A stretch of 7,116 bases of DNA from Oxalobacteraceae bacterium UBA7693 (GCA_002482715.1 DLGN01000325.1:2972-10087); one strand, 5' to 3'. Numbered from the stretch's first letter, positions 1-6,428 are shown. Numbers and translations are program-made. Notes: generated by a model not told the origin, from the sequence alone.

Positions 1-1
1 C

Positions 2-649
2 TACGTTAGAAAAATCGCTGAAACGCTGAAAGATGCACGGCTCAATAGCCCTGTAAGCGCTGTCAAGCGCACTGAACAAGGAGTTATGGTCACGTCTAAG
101 GGCAGCACAGAATTATTCGACCAAGTCATTTTTGCTACCCATGCGCCAGATACACTGGGCATGTTGACGGATGCAAGTGAAGCGGAATATGAATTACTCT
201 CCAAAGCACGCTATCAAGCCAATACGGCCTACTTGCACACCGATATATCGTTATTGCCACACTCGAAAAAAGTGTGGAGTGCTTGGAACTATATCGGCCA
301 AAGCGCCGATGCCGATATGGCCGGAAGCGCACAAACTAGTGCTGTCTGTGTCAGTTACTTATTGAACCAGCTACAGAGACTTGATACGCAAACTCCAGTG
401 ATCGTCACTTTAAATCCTATCTATGAACCACAACCAGAAAGTGTGTTCGCAAAATTTGAATACGCGCATCCGGTATTTGATCAGAAAGCGATTGATACAC
501 AGCGAGATCTATCTCAAATTCAAGGAAAAAACAAAGCATGGTTTGCAGGTGCCTGGACCGGCTACGGATTTCATGAAGATGGTTTGAAATCTGCGCTACG
601 TGTCGTTAAGCATTTTGATCTTAGTCCCGCTTGGGCACGTACCGAATAA
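2..649 (+). CDS. FAD-dependent oxidoreductase (amine-oxidase-like, COG2907 type), C-terminal half, 5' truncated
   Basis: The frame is open from the left edge (first full codon at 2, Tyr), so the ATG at 86 is an internal Met and the gene starts outside the window. About 215 residues are visible; the family is usually somewhat over 400 residues, so the missing half should carry the N-terminal dinucleotide-binding GxGxxG motif. Visible family marks are FDQVIFATHAPDTL (end of the substrate/FAD domain), AYLHTD, VWSAWNY, SYLLNQLQ, VTLNP, and near the C-terminus WFAGAWTGYGFHEDGLKSA, the C-terminal FAD-binding motif. Such proteins are predicted cytosolic flavoenzymes, habitually encoded next to DUF1365 and CFA-type genes, and probably oxidise or desaturate acyl chains; that substrate is inferred. 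The stop lies 12 nt before the next start, in operon with it. The family call is secure, the reaction is not. Confidence 0.9.
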   Translation, partial: YVRKIAETLKDARLNSPVSAVKRTEQGVMVTSKGSTELFDQVIFATHAPDTLGMLTDASEAEYELLSKARYQANTAYLHTDISLLPHSKKVWSAWNYIGQSADADMAGSAQTSAVCVSYLLNQLQRLDTQTPVIVTLNPIYEPQPESVFAKFEYAHPVFDQKAIDTQRDLSQIQGKNKAWFAGAWTGYGFHEDGLKSALRVVKHFDLSPAWARTE

Positions 650-661
650 GGCAAATAGAAA

Positions 662-1465
662 ATGGCATCTCGCATTATCCAAGCTTTAGTAATGCACCAG
701 CGACTGCGACCAGTTAAGCACAAATTTGTCTATCCGGTGTTTATGCTTAAGCTCGATCTTGATGAACTAAATGCATCGAATTCTTCGGCAATGCCAACTG
801 GCATGCTATTTGGGATTAATTGTTGGCGACCAATTTCGATTCATACCAAAGATTATGGGCCGCGCGATGGTTCAGATCTGAAACAGTGGATGCAGCAAAT
901 ATTGCAGGCACATCAGATTCTGCAGATCGACAGAATAGAATTGCTCAGCTTCCCACGTGTCTTTGGCTATGCATTTAACCCCATCAGCATTTGGTATTGC
1001 TACGACAATGCATCTCAGCTGATCGCGATATTAGCGGAAGTCAACAATACCTTTGGCGAACACCATTTTTACTTATTGAAAGCTGCCGATGATGCCGTCA
1101 TCGATGCCAGCACCCAACTGATCAGCACGAAGATGATGCATGTGTCACCGTTCTGTGAAGTTAAAGGTCATTATCAATTTGGATTTGCTGAAAGCTGTAA
1201 AAAAATCAAAGTGAATATCGACTACTACGATGACGCAGGCTTGTTGATTCAAACAGCGATCATCGGTAAGCCACAACAACTCACCAACAAGCATTTATTA
1301 AACGCACTGTGTAAGCAACCGTTTTTGACTTTCGGTGTGTTTTTTCGTATTCACTGGCACGCCCTACTTTTGTGGATAAAGAAGGTTCCATTTCGGCGTC
1401 AGGTGCATTTCACTAATCAACAAATTACCACTGGCAAATCAAAAGAACAGGAGCAGACAAAGTGA
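662..1465 (+). CDS. DUF1365 family protein (COG3496)
   Basis: This is a 267-residue protein of the DUF1365 family, whose usual size is about 250 residues. Recognisable blocks are HQRLRPVKHKFVYP (residues 12-25), LLSFPRVFGYAFNPISIWYC (94-113), AEVNNTFGEHHFY (125-137), KMMHVSPF (157-164) and FRIHWHALLLW (228-238). The many conserved His, Tyr and Trp residues suggest a redox or metal-assisted enzyme, but no catalytic mechanism is established to my knowledge. No signal peptide is seen, so it should be cytosolic, perhaps membrane-associated. The ATG at 662 is preceded by only a weak AAGG (648-651, 10 nt spacer). The TGA overlaps the GTG of the next gene by 4 bp (GTGA). Constant pairing with a COG2907 flavoprotein and a CFA-type methyltransferase points to acyl-chain modification. 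The C-terminal tail (about 250-267) is Lys/Gln-rich and probably disordered. Confidence 0.93.
   Translation: MASRIIQALVMHQRLRPVKHKFVYPVFMLKLDLDELNASNSSAMPTGMLFGINCWRPISIHTKDYGPRDGSDLKQWMQQILQAHQILQIDRIELLSFPRVFGYAFNPISIWYCYDNASQLIAILAEVNNTFGEHHFYLLKAADDAVIDASTQLISTKMMHVSPFCEVKGHYQFGFAESCKKIKVNIDYYDDAGLLIQTAIIGKPQQLTNKHLLNALCKQPFLTFGVFFRIHWHALLLWIKKVPFRRQVHFTNQQITTGKSKEQEQTK
1449..1453 (+). promoter_or_regulatory. Shine-Dalgarno AGGAG for the GTG start at 1462
   Basis: AGGAG lies 8 nt before the GTG at 1462, inside the 3' end of the DUF1365 gene. It is one of the clearest ribosome-binding sites in the window. It supports the GTG rather than the later in-frame ATG at 1492 as the start of the methyltransferase. 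Confidence 0.75.
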
Positions 1466-2703
1466 GTTCAATTCCAAGCACATCTAGCGAAATGACAAAG
1501 AATTCCGACGCCATCAAACTATCTGCGATGCCGCCTAGTGCCAAGCTTTTTATCCGCATGCTAGGCAGAATTAGGCACGGCAACTTGCATATCGTCACGC
1601 CAAGCGGCGATGTCTTAAAATTTGGCGATCAACAATTAGCACAATCAGTGATCTTAACTATTCACGATTGGCAAGCTTGTAGAAAAATCTTACAGGGCGG
1701 CGACATTGGATTTGCCGAAAGCTACGAAGCCGGATGGATCAGCACTACTGATCTAACCGCCCTGCTCCGCTTGGCGATTCAAAATGAGGCAGCTTTGGAC
1801 AAGGCCATTTTCGGCGGTAAGTTAATGGGTTTATGGTACAAGCTCAAACACCTGTTGCGCCCAAATACGCGCAAAGGTAGTCGCAAAAATATCCATGCAC
1901 ACTACGACATTGGCAATTCCTTCTATCAATTGTGGTTAGATGCCAGTTGGACTTATTCGAGTGCGATTTTTTATGGCGATTATGCGATCAACCTGCAAGA
2001 AGCGCAGTATCGCAAATACCAACGCATCATCGATGTACTTGGTTTGAAAGCGGGTGATCGCGTTTTGGAAATCGGTTGCGGCTGGGGTGGGTTTGCAGAA
2101 CATGCATCGTCGCTCGGAATCTATGTGCATGGGGTGACGATTTCGCCGTCTCAACTTGAAATCGCTGAGCAAAGAATGAAGCAACTGCAGCGTCAAGATT
2201 TGGTGAAACTAGCGTTGTGTGACTATCGTGATCTCGACGGAAGTTACGATGCAATTGTGTCGATTGAAATGTTCGAAGCCGTCGGTGAAGAATACTGGCC
2301 TATCTATTTTAAGACAGTTAACCAACGTCTAAAACCAGGTGGCAAGGCATTGATACAAACAATCACCATTGATGAAGCGCGCTTTGAACGATATCGTAGT
2401 GGTACCGATTTTATTCAACAATACATCTTCCCTGGCGGCATGCTCCCTAGCCCGCCACGCTTTATGCAAATCGCGCAACAACATGGTTTGCAAACATGCG
2501 ATCAATACGCATTCGGGAAGGATTACGCGGAAACCTTGCGTCGTTGGAATCATGACTTTGAAAATAATATAGAAGGAATTCAAGGCCTAGGTTTTGGCAC
2601 CGCATTCCAACGAATCTGGCAACTATATTTTTCTTATTGTGAAGCCGGTTTCGACGAGGGTCGCACCGATGTTTATCAATTCTTATTGCAGAAGAGTTCA
2701 TGA
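1462..2703 (+). CDS. Cyclopropane-fatty-acyl-phospholipid synthase family SAM-dependent methyltransferase
   Basis: This 413-residue protein belongs to COG2230. An N-terminal domain (about 25-120) precedes HAHYDIGNSFYQLWLD (145-160), the SAM-binding loop VLEIGCGWGGFAEHA (201-215), the post-loop VTISPSQ (225-231), and IFPGGMLPS (322-330). Family members add a SAM-derived methyl or methylene to the double bond of an acyl chain in membrane phospholipid. Compared from memory with E. coli Cfa and mycobacterial CmaA1, the bicarbonate-site Glu (E272) and Tyr (Y355) are kept, but the active-site Cys is Ser167 (YSSA for YSCA) and the bicarbonate His is Gln299 (LIQTIT for LLHTI). MFEH reads MFEA. These changes make a non-cyclopropane product plausible, for example a methyl-branched or exomethylene chain. 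Start is GTG, backed by AGGAG and a 4-bp overlap. Its own TGA overlaps the next ATG. Family call is secure; product is open. Confidence 0.95.
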   Translation: MSSIPSTSSEMTKNSDAIKLSAMPPSAKLFIRMLGRIRHGNLHIVTPSGDVLKFGDQQLAQSVILTIHDWQACRKILQGGDIGFAESYEAGWISTTDLTALLRLAIQNEAALDKAIFGGKLMGLWYKLKHLLRPNTRKGSRKNIHAHYDIGNSFYQLWLDASWTYSSAIFYGDYAINLQEAQYRKYQRIIDVLGLKAGDRVLEIGCGWGGFAEHASSLGIYVHGVTISPSQLEIAEQRMKQLQRQDLVKLALCDYRDLDGSYDAIVSIEMFEAVGEEYWPIYFKTVNQRLKPGGKALIQTITIDEARFERYRSGTDFIQQYIFPGGMLPSPPRFMQIAQQHGLQTCDQYAFGKDYAETLRRWNHDFENNIEGIQGLGFGTAFQRIWQLYFSYCEAGFDEGRTDVYQFLLQKSS

Positions 2704-3272
2704 TGCGTAGCTACTTGCAGATTCTGTTGTTAAGTTCAACACTGCTTTGGTGTACAGGCGCTGAGGCACAAGTGTGGAAGCAGCATTTGCCGCAAGCAAA
2801 AATGCTTGGCGGTGGAGAATTTCGTTGGTGGGGATTTTCGATTTACACCGCAAAAATTTGGCAACAGACTCCGAACAAAGATGGCGGTCTCGATCAAAGC
2901 GCGAGTTTTGCTTTGGAAATCACCTACAACAAGTCCATCAGTCGTGAACGATTTGTCGATTCCAGTATCGATGAAATCAAGCGCTTACACGGCAGCAAAT
3001 ACAATGCTGAAAAATTGGGCATGTGGCGCCAGTACATGGAAAAAGCCTTTATCGATGTGAAGTCTGGCGACCAATTGATTGGCGTTTATTTGCCAGGCAT
3101 AGGCTGCCGCTTTTATAGCCAACAAACGCTGCTAGCGGAAATTCCTGACGAGGCGTTTGCTAATGCCTTCTTCTCGATTTGGTTAGATCCGCGTACAAAA
3201 GACAGTAATCTGCGTCAACAATTATTGGGCAACAATAAATCCTCAGCGGCAATAACTGGTTCAACAATGTGA
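2700..3272 (+). CDS. Exported chalcone-isomerase-like protein
   Basis: This is a 190-residue protein with a typical Sec signal peptide: a short charged start (MMR), a hydrophobic core (about 5-18) and an AEA cleavage site after residue 23, giving a periplasmic protein starting QVWKQ. Cys18 does not sit in a lipobox. The mature part matches the bacterial chalcone isomerase-like family: GGGEFRWWGFSIYTAKIW (37-54), an all-alpha middle with ERFVDSSIDEIKRL (83-96), then GVYLPGIGCRFY (128-139) and FFSIWLDPRT (157-166). Plant proteins of the CHI fold include fatty-acid-binding, non-catalytic members, so lipid binding in the periplasm is a reasonable inference beside a CFA-type gene. Starts ATGATG at 2700 and 2703 are both possible; the first overlaps the upstream TGA by 4 bp, and there is only weak SD (GAAGAG at 2691). 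True flavonoid isomerase activity is unlikely. Confidence 0.88.
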   Translation: MMRSYLQILLLSSTLLWCTGAEAQVWKQHLPQAKMLGGGEFRWWGFSIYTAKIWQQTPNKDGGLDQSASFALEITYNKSISRERFVDSSIDEIKRLHGSKYNAEKLGMWRQYMEKAFIDVKSGDQLIGVYLPGIGCRFYSQQTLLAEIPDEAFANAFFSIWLDPRTKDSNLRQQLLGNNKSSAAITGSTM

Positions 3273-4552
3273 AAATCTCAGCGCTGATTTTTTATGGATT
3301 ACTTGGACTGCCCTTAGCGATGGCGGCCTTGCCCGTGTATGTACAGATTCCTAATTACTACACAGCGCAGCTTGGTCTACCTTTGGCTAGCACGGGTTTG
3401 GTGTTATTTTTTGCGCGCATGTTCGACACTGTTCAAGATCCATTTATTGGCCAACTGATCGATAAATTTGGATGCAGCAATCGCATTTGGATCATCATTT
3501 CCGCAGCCTTACTTTGTTTGACATTTGCCGGCCTGTGGCTGCCTCCGGCATTTGCGCGGGAATCTAATACCTTGTTGCTGATCTGGTTAGGTGTCATGCT
3601 CAGTCTCGCCTACACCGCGCACAGTATGCTCAATATCGCCTACTTGGCTTGGGGTTCAAGCCTTGAGAGTAAAGGCACAACAGAAGATGGCGACGATAAG
3701 GCTTCATACCATCAACTACTTGGCGCATCGGCGTGGCGCGAAGCATTTGGCATGATCGGTGTGATCCTCGCGAGTGTCATTCCTAGTTGGATTATTCTGC
3801 AAGACAAAAACACTACCTCAACACAATTAAGCCAATATGCAATCGGCTTTGCCGTTTTGGTCGGGATCGCCGTTTGTGCCCTGTTGATCGGTGCTATCAA
3901 GCCCTTGCAGCGCAGTAAACACGCTCTCATCGCCCTTCGCACTTTGCTCAAGAATCCACGATTCGTCGCCCTATTACGCATCTATTTCTTTAACTCTTTG
4001 TCGGTCGCTATTCCAGCCAGTCTAATCCTGTTTTTTATCAATGACAGAATTCAAGCCCCCGAAAAAACTGGACTCTTTTTATCATCGTACTTTATCGCAG
4101 GCGCATGTGGTTTGCCGTTGTGGATACGCTTAGCCAAGCGCATCGGCGCGCATCGATCCTGGCAGCTCGGTATGCTGATTGCGGTCTTGAGTTTTATTGG
4201 GGCTAGTTTGCTCGGCTCCGGTGATGATTATGCGTTCTTATTGGTCTGCATCGCCTCAGGTTTTGCGCTTGGTGCTGATTTAGCTTTACCGCCAGTTTTG
4301 CTCACCCTGGTGGTGAACGACAAAGACAATATGGGTGCTTATTTTGGTCTCTGGTCATTGATCGGCAAATTCACTCTAGCACTCGCCGGACTCAGCCTCT
4401 CTTTGCTTGCCATTCTCAGTTACCAACCCAGTCAGGTAAACCAAGCGAGTGGCTTAATGGCATTGACTTTCACTTATGCAGTCCTCCCCTGCGCTTTCAA
4501 GTTGATCGCGCTCTTTTTACTTCGTCATTTTTCTAAGAGCATTCCATCATGA
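3269..4552 (+). CDS. MFS transporter, GPH/MFS_2-like (sugar:cation symporter superfamily)
   Basis: This 427-residue, highly hydrophobic inner-membrane protein has the length and helix spacing of a 12-helix MFS carrier. The cytoplasmic motif after helix 2, FARMFDTVQDPFIGQLIDKF (48-67) with R50, D53, D57-P58 and D65, is characteristic of the glycoside-pentoside-hexuronide type. In the second half, GADLALPP (335-342) and GAYFGLWSLIGKFTLALAG (356-374) match the same group. A polar stretch at about 132-150 and a basic loop near 210-230 separate helices and halves. The substrate cannot be read from sequence; in this neighbourhood a lipid or lysolipid precursor or modified acyl compound is more plausible than a sugar, as in other MFS_2 lipid carriers, but that is inference. 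The GTG start overlaps the upstream TGA (GTGA) and has no good SD, so it probably depends on translational coupling. Its TGA overlaps the next ATG. Confidence 0.92.
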   Translation: MKISALIFYGLLGLPLAMAALPVYVQIPNYYTAQLGLPLASTGLVLFFARMFDTVQDPFIGQLIDKFGCSNRIWIIISAALLCLTFAGLWLPPAFARESNTLLLIWLGVMLSLAYTAHSMLNIAYLAWGSSLESKGTTEDGDDKASYHQLLGASAWREAFGMIGVILASVIPSWIILQDKNTTSTQLSQYAIGFAVLVGIAVCALLIGAIKPLQRSKHALIALRTLLKNPRFVALLRIYFFNSLSVAIPASLILFFINDRIQAPEKTGLFLSSYFIAGACGLPLWIRLAKRIGAHRSWQLGMLIAVLSFIGASLLGSGDDYAFLLVCIASGFALGADLALPPVLLTLVVNDKDNMGAYFGLWSLIGKFTLALAGLSLSLLAILSYQPSQVNQASGLMALTFTYAVLPCAFKLIALFLLRHFSKSIPS

Positions 4553-5088
4553 TCAAAAAAATCCTTCTCGCCCTTGGCGCAGTTTCATTCACATTTTTTC
4601 TCAGCGCCTGTGCCATCACCGACGTCAATCACTATAAAGACGTCAAACCTCAACTCGACTTAGAGAAATTCTTCCTCGGCACGACCGATGCATGGGGCAT
4701 GTTCCAACAAAGAAACGGCGCGGTCGTTAAACGTTTTCATGTTGTTATCGACACCAAAAAAATCGGTGACGAATTAGTTCTCGACGAACGTTTTGTGTAC
4801 GACGATGGCAGCAAACAACAACGTATCTGGCGCTTACACAAGAATGCGGATGGTCGTTGGATAGGCAAAGCGGACGATGTCAAGGGCGATGCCTTAGGTG
4901 AAGTCGCTGGAAATGCATTTAAATGGCAATACACCCTACTTCTTCCAGTCGATGGCAGCATCTATGAGATGGCGATGGATGATTGGATGTATCTGATCGA
5001 TGAGAACACTATGGTTAATCGCGCAAAGATGAGCAAGTTTGGTTTTGAGGTTGGCGAAGTGACTTTATTCTTCCGCCGGAGAGGATGA
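4549..5088 (+). CDS. DUF3833 family lipoprotein
   Basis: This 179-residue protein begins with a lipoprotein signal peptide: MIKK, a hydrophobic core, and the lipobox LSAC with the acylated Cys at residue 21. Ala follows the Cys, so the inner-membrane-retention Asp is absent and outer-membrane sorting is likely. The mature part fits DUF3833: LDLEKFFLGTTDAWGMFQ (36-53), RFHVVIDTKKIGDELVLDE (62-80), FVYDDGSKQQRIWRL (82-96), DDWMYLIDENTMVNRAKMSK (144-163) and GEVTLFFRR (169-177). The repeated alternation of polar and hydrophobic residues suggests a beta-barrel-like lipocalin sort of fold; its function is not established. It follows the transporter with a 4-bp ATGA overlap and a weak TAAGAG 9 nt ahead. 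With the exported chalcone-isomerase-like protein it makes up the envelope side of the operon and may bind or present lipids, which is inferred from context only. Confidence 0.9.
   Translation: MIKKILLALGAVSFTFFLSACAITDVNHYKDVKPQLDLEKFFLGTTDAWGMFQQRNGAVVKRFHVVIDTKKIGDELVLDERFVYDDGSKQQRIWRLHKNADGRWIGKADDVKGDALGEVAGNAFKWQYTLLLPVDGSIYEMAMDDWMYLIDENTMVNRAKMSKFGFEVGEVTLFFRRRG
5079..5084 (+). promoter_or_regulatory. Shine-Dalgarno GGAGAG(G) deciding between two tandem ATG starts
   Basis: The purine run GGAGAGG (5078-5084 region) lies inside the end of the lipoprotein gene. GGAG at 5079-5082 is only 2 nt from the ATG at 5085 but 5 nt from the ATG at 5088. The second ATG therefore has the better spacing, and initiation one codon later than the longest frame is likely. 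Confidence 0.5.
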
Positions 5089-5879
5089 TGCGACTACCAT
5101 TCTTGCAACCACTCAATCGCCCCGTGCGTGATTGGAAAAACCAGACCATCTGGATTATTGGCGCCTCGAGCGGCATCGGTGCTGCATTGGCTAGATCGCT
5201 GTTGCAGCTCGATGCCAACGTCATCTTATCGGCCCGACGTCAAGCGAATCTAGAATCTGTGGCCAACGCCCATCCACGGGCGCACATACTTGCATTTGAC
5301 GTTGCAAATCAAAACGCTTGGCAAAGCGCAAGCCAACAGTTGCAGGATAAATTTCCACAGATTGACTTGGTCATTTTTTGTGCCGCAAAATATCAACCCG
5401 AGCGTAGTTGGGAAGTGAATGCGAATGACGCTGCGGATACGCTAAAAATTAATTTAGAAAGCGTTTATCACGGATTACAAACTGTTTTACCTGACATGCT
5501 TCAACGCGGCAGTGGCGGCTTAGCCATACTAGCAAGTGTGGCAGGCTATATTGGATTGCCGAATGCTAGTGTGTATGGTCCAAGTAAGGCCGCGCTCATC
5601 AATTTAACTGAATTGCTATACAGCGATCTGCACGAAAAAAATATTAATGTGTATTTGGTGAATCCGGGATTTGTCAGCACCGAACTCACCAGCAAAAATG
5701 ATTTCACCATGCCGGCCTTACAAACACCCGAACAAGCATCGCAAGCGATACTCGATGGAATCGCTAACGGTGATTTTGAAATCCATTTCCCCAAGCGTTT
5801 CACGATGGGATTAAAATTGATGCAGATGTTACCGTACCGCCTACGATTTGCGTTAATACGTCGCTTTGTTGTCGCTTAA
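5085..5879 (+). CDS. SDR family NAD(P)-dependent oxidoreductase
   Basis: This is a 264-residue classical short-chain dehydrogenase/reductase. It has the cofactor loop WIIGASSGIG (23-32), SARR (49-52) after beta-2, whose basic residues favour NADP(H), FDV (71-73) for the adenine pocket, Asn123 in LKINLES, and the catalytic Ser151 (ASVAG), Tyr164 and Lys168 (YGPSK). NPGFVSTEL (193-201) and a C-terminal HFPKRF (234-239) recall dehydrogenases of lipid or fatty-acyl metabolism. The usual NNAG structural motif is replaced by FCAA (98-101), a notable departure. It would reduce or oxidise a carbonyl/hydroxyl group in the cytosol; the substrate is unknown, and a modified acyl chain is inferred from neighbours. 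The start overlaps the upstream TGA (ATGATGC); the ATG at 5088 has better SD spacing. The next gene starts 35 nt downstream without a visible terminator between. Confidence 0.94.
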   Translation: MMRLPFLQPLNRPVRDWKNQTIWIIGASSGIGAALARSLLQLDANVILSARRQANLESVANAHPRAHILAFDVANQNAWQSASQQLQDKFPQIDLVIFCAAKYQPERSWEVNANDAADTLKINLESVYHGLQTVLPDMLQRGSGGLAILASVAGYIGLPNASVYGPSKAALINLTELLYSDLHEKNINVYLVNPGFVSTELTSKNDFTMPALQTPEQASQAILDGIANGDFEIHFPKRFTMGLKLMQMLPYRLRFALIRRFVVA

Positions 5880-5914
5880 ATTACGCCTCCCAAACAATGA
5901 TTACAAGATAGATA

Positions 5915-6340
5915 ATGATGACACCACAAGTCCAAAACATCATGGCTTGGTATGCGAATTTGAGCCCAACCAGCTTGAAAGACATCGGCAAGTATTACGC
6001 TGATGATGCTCGCTTTAAAGATCCTTTCAACGATGTTCAAGGTGTTAAGCGAATCCAAGCGATTTTTGAACACATGTTCGCAACGACGCAGTATCCCAAA
6101 TTCATTTTTGAAGAAGTGATAGAGCAAGAATCAAAAGCCTTCCTCACATGGGAATTCCATTTTGGCTTACGCGGCAAGAACTATGTTGTGAAAGGTGGTT
6201 CTATGTTGACTTTCAACGACAGAGGATTAGTCACCGATCACCGCGACTACTGGGATGCAGCGGAAGAATTATGGGAGAAATTGCCTATTATTGGCGTGTT
6301 GGTTGGATGGTTGCGGCGGCAGTTTAAGGTGCAAACCTAA
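5915..6340 (+). CDS. NTF2/SnoaL-fold family protein
   Basis: This 141-residue protein has the layout of the NTF2-like cone fold: an N-terminal helix (VQNIMAWYANLSP), YYADDARFKDPFNDVQG (27-43), a second helix (VKRIQAIFEHMF), then the strands FIFEEVIEQESKAFLTWEFH (63-82), NYVVKGGSMLTFND (89-102) and GLVTDHRDYWDAAEEL (104-119). The fold includes SnoaL-type cyclases, ketosteroid isomerases and limonene-epoxide hydrolase. The Asp/His/Tyr-rich RDYWD region could be catalytic, but no activity can be assigned. The C-terminal LPIIGVLVGWLRRQFK is amphipathic/hydrophobic and might contact membrane. No signal peptide is seen. It is the last gene of the operon, 35 nt after the SDR, just before the terminator. 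Tandem ATGs at 5915 and 5918 leave the exact start open by one codon, and no strong SD is visible. Confidence 0.88.
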   Translation: MMTPQVQNIMAWYANLSPTSLKDIGKYYADDARFKDPFNDVQGVKRIQAIFEHMFATTQYPKFIFEEVIEQESKAFLTWEFHFGLRGKNYVVKGGSMLTFNDRGLVTDHRDYWDAAEELWEKLPIIGVLVGWLRRQFKVQT

Positions 6341-6362
6341 ATTTGCACTTCGACCAAAAAAT

Positions 6363-6401
6363 AAACGCCCTGAATGCATGGTTCAGGGCGTTTTATTTTT
6401 T
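6363..6401. terminator. Bidirectional intrinsic terminator between convergent genes
   Basis: A perfect 12-bp inverted repeat (6363-6374 with 6382-6393, core CGCCCTGAA/TTCAGGGCG) encloses a 7-nt loop TGCATGG. On the plus strand the stem runs into TTTTATTTTTT (6391-6401). On the minus strand the same stem runs into TTTATTTTTT, the complement of 6356-6365. It therefore fits rho-independent termination in both directions: for the operon ending at 6340 and for the acyltransferase ending at 6429. It occupies most of the 88-nt convergent gap. Confidence 0.92.
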
Positions 6402-6428
6402 ACCAATTAGTTTGTAGTAAGCGTTTTT

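Noticed and set aside
257..277. Perfect 7-bp inverted repeat CCACACT/AGTGTGG around an A-rich loop, resembling a small terminator or operator.
   Set aside because: It lies inside the well-conserved flavoprotein coding frame (PHSKKVWS region) and has no T-run after it; chance in coding DNA is the simplest reading.
86..649. A complete gene starting at the ATG at 86.
   Set aside because: The same frame is open to the left edge with family-like sequence, and the protein lacks the N-terminal FAD-binding half, so this ATG is internal.
1936..2701. Several minus-strand open frames of 75-86 codons opposite the methyltransferase gene.
   Set aside because: They are opposite a strongly conserved coding frame, show no recognisable protein motifs, and overlap one another in different frames.
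5880..5914. A possible internal promoter or terminator between the SDR and the NTF2-like gene.
   Set aside because: The 35-nt gap has no hairpin and no convincing -35/-10 pair; it looks like a simple intra-operon spacer.
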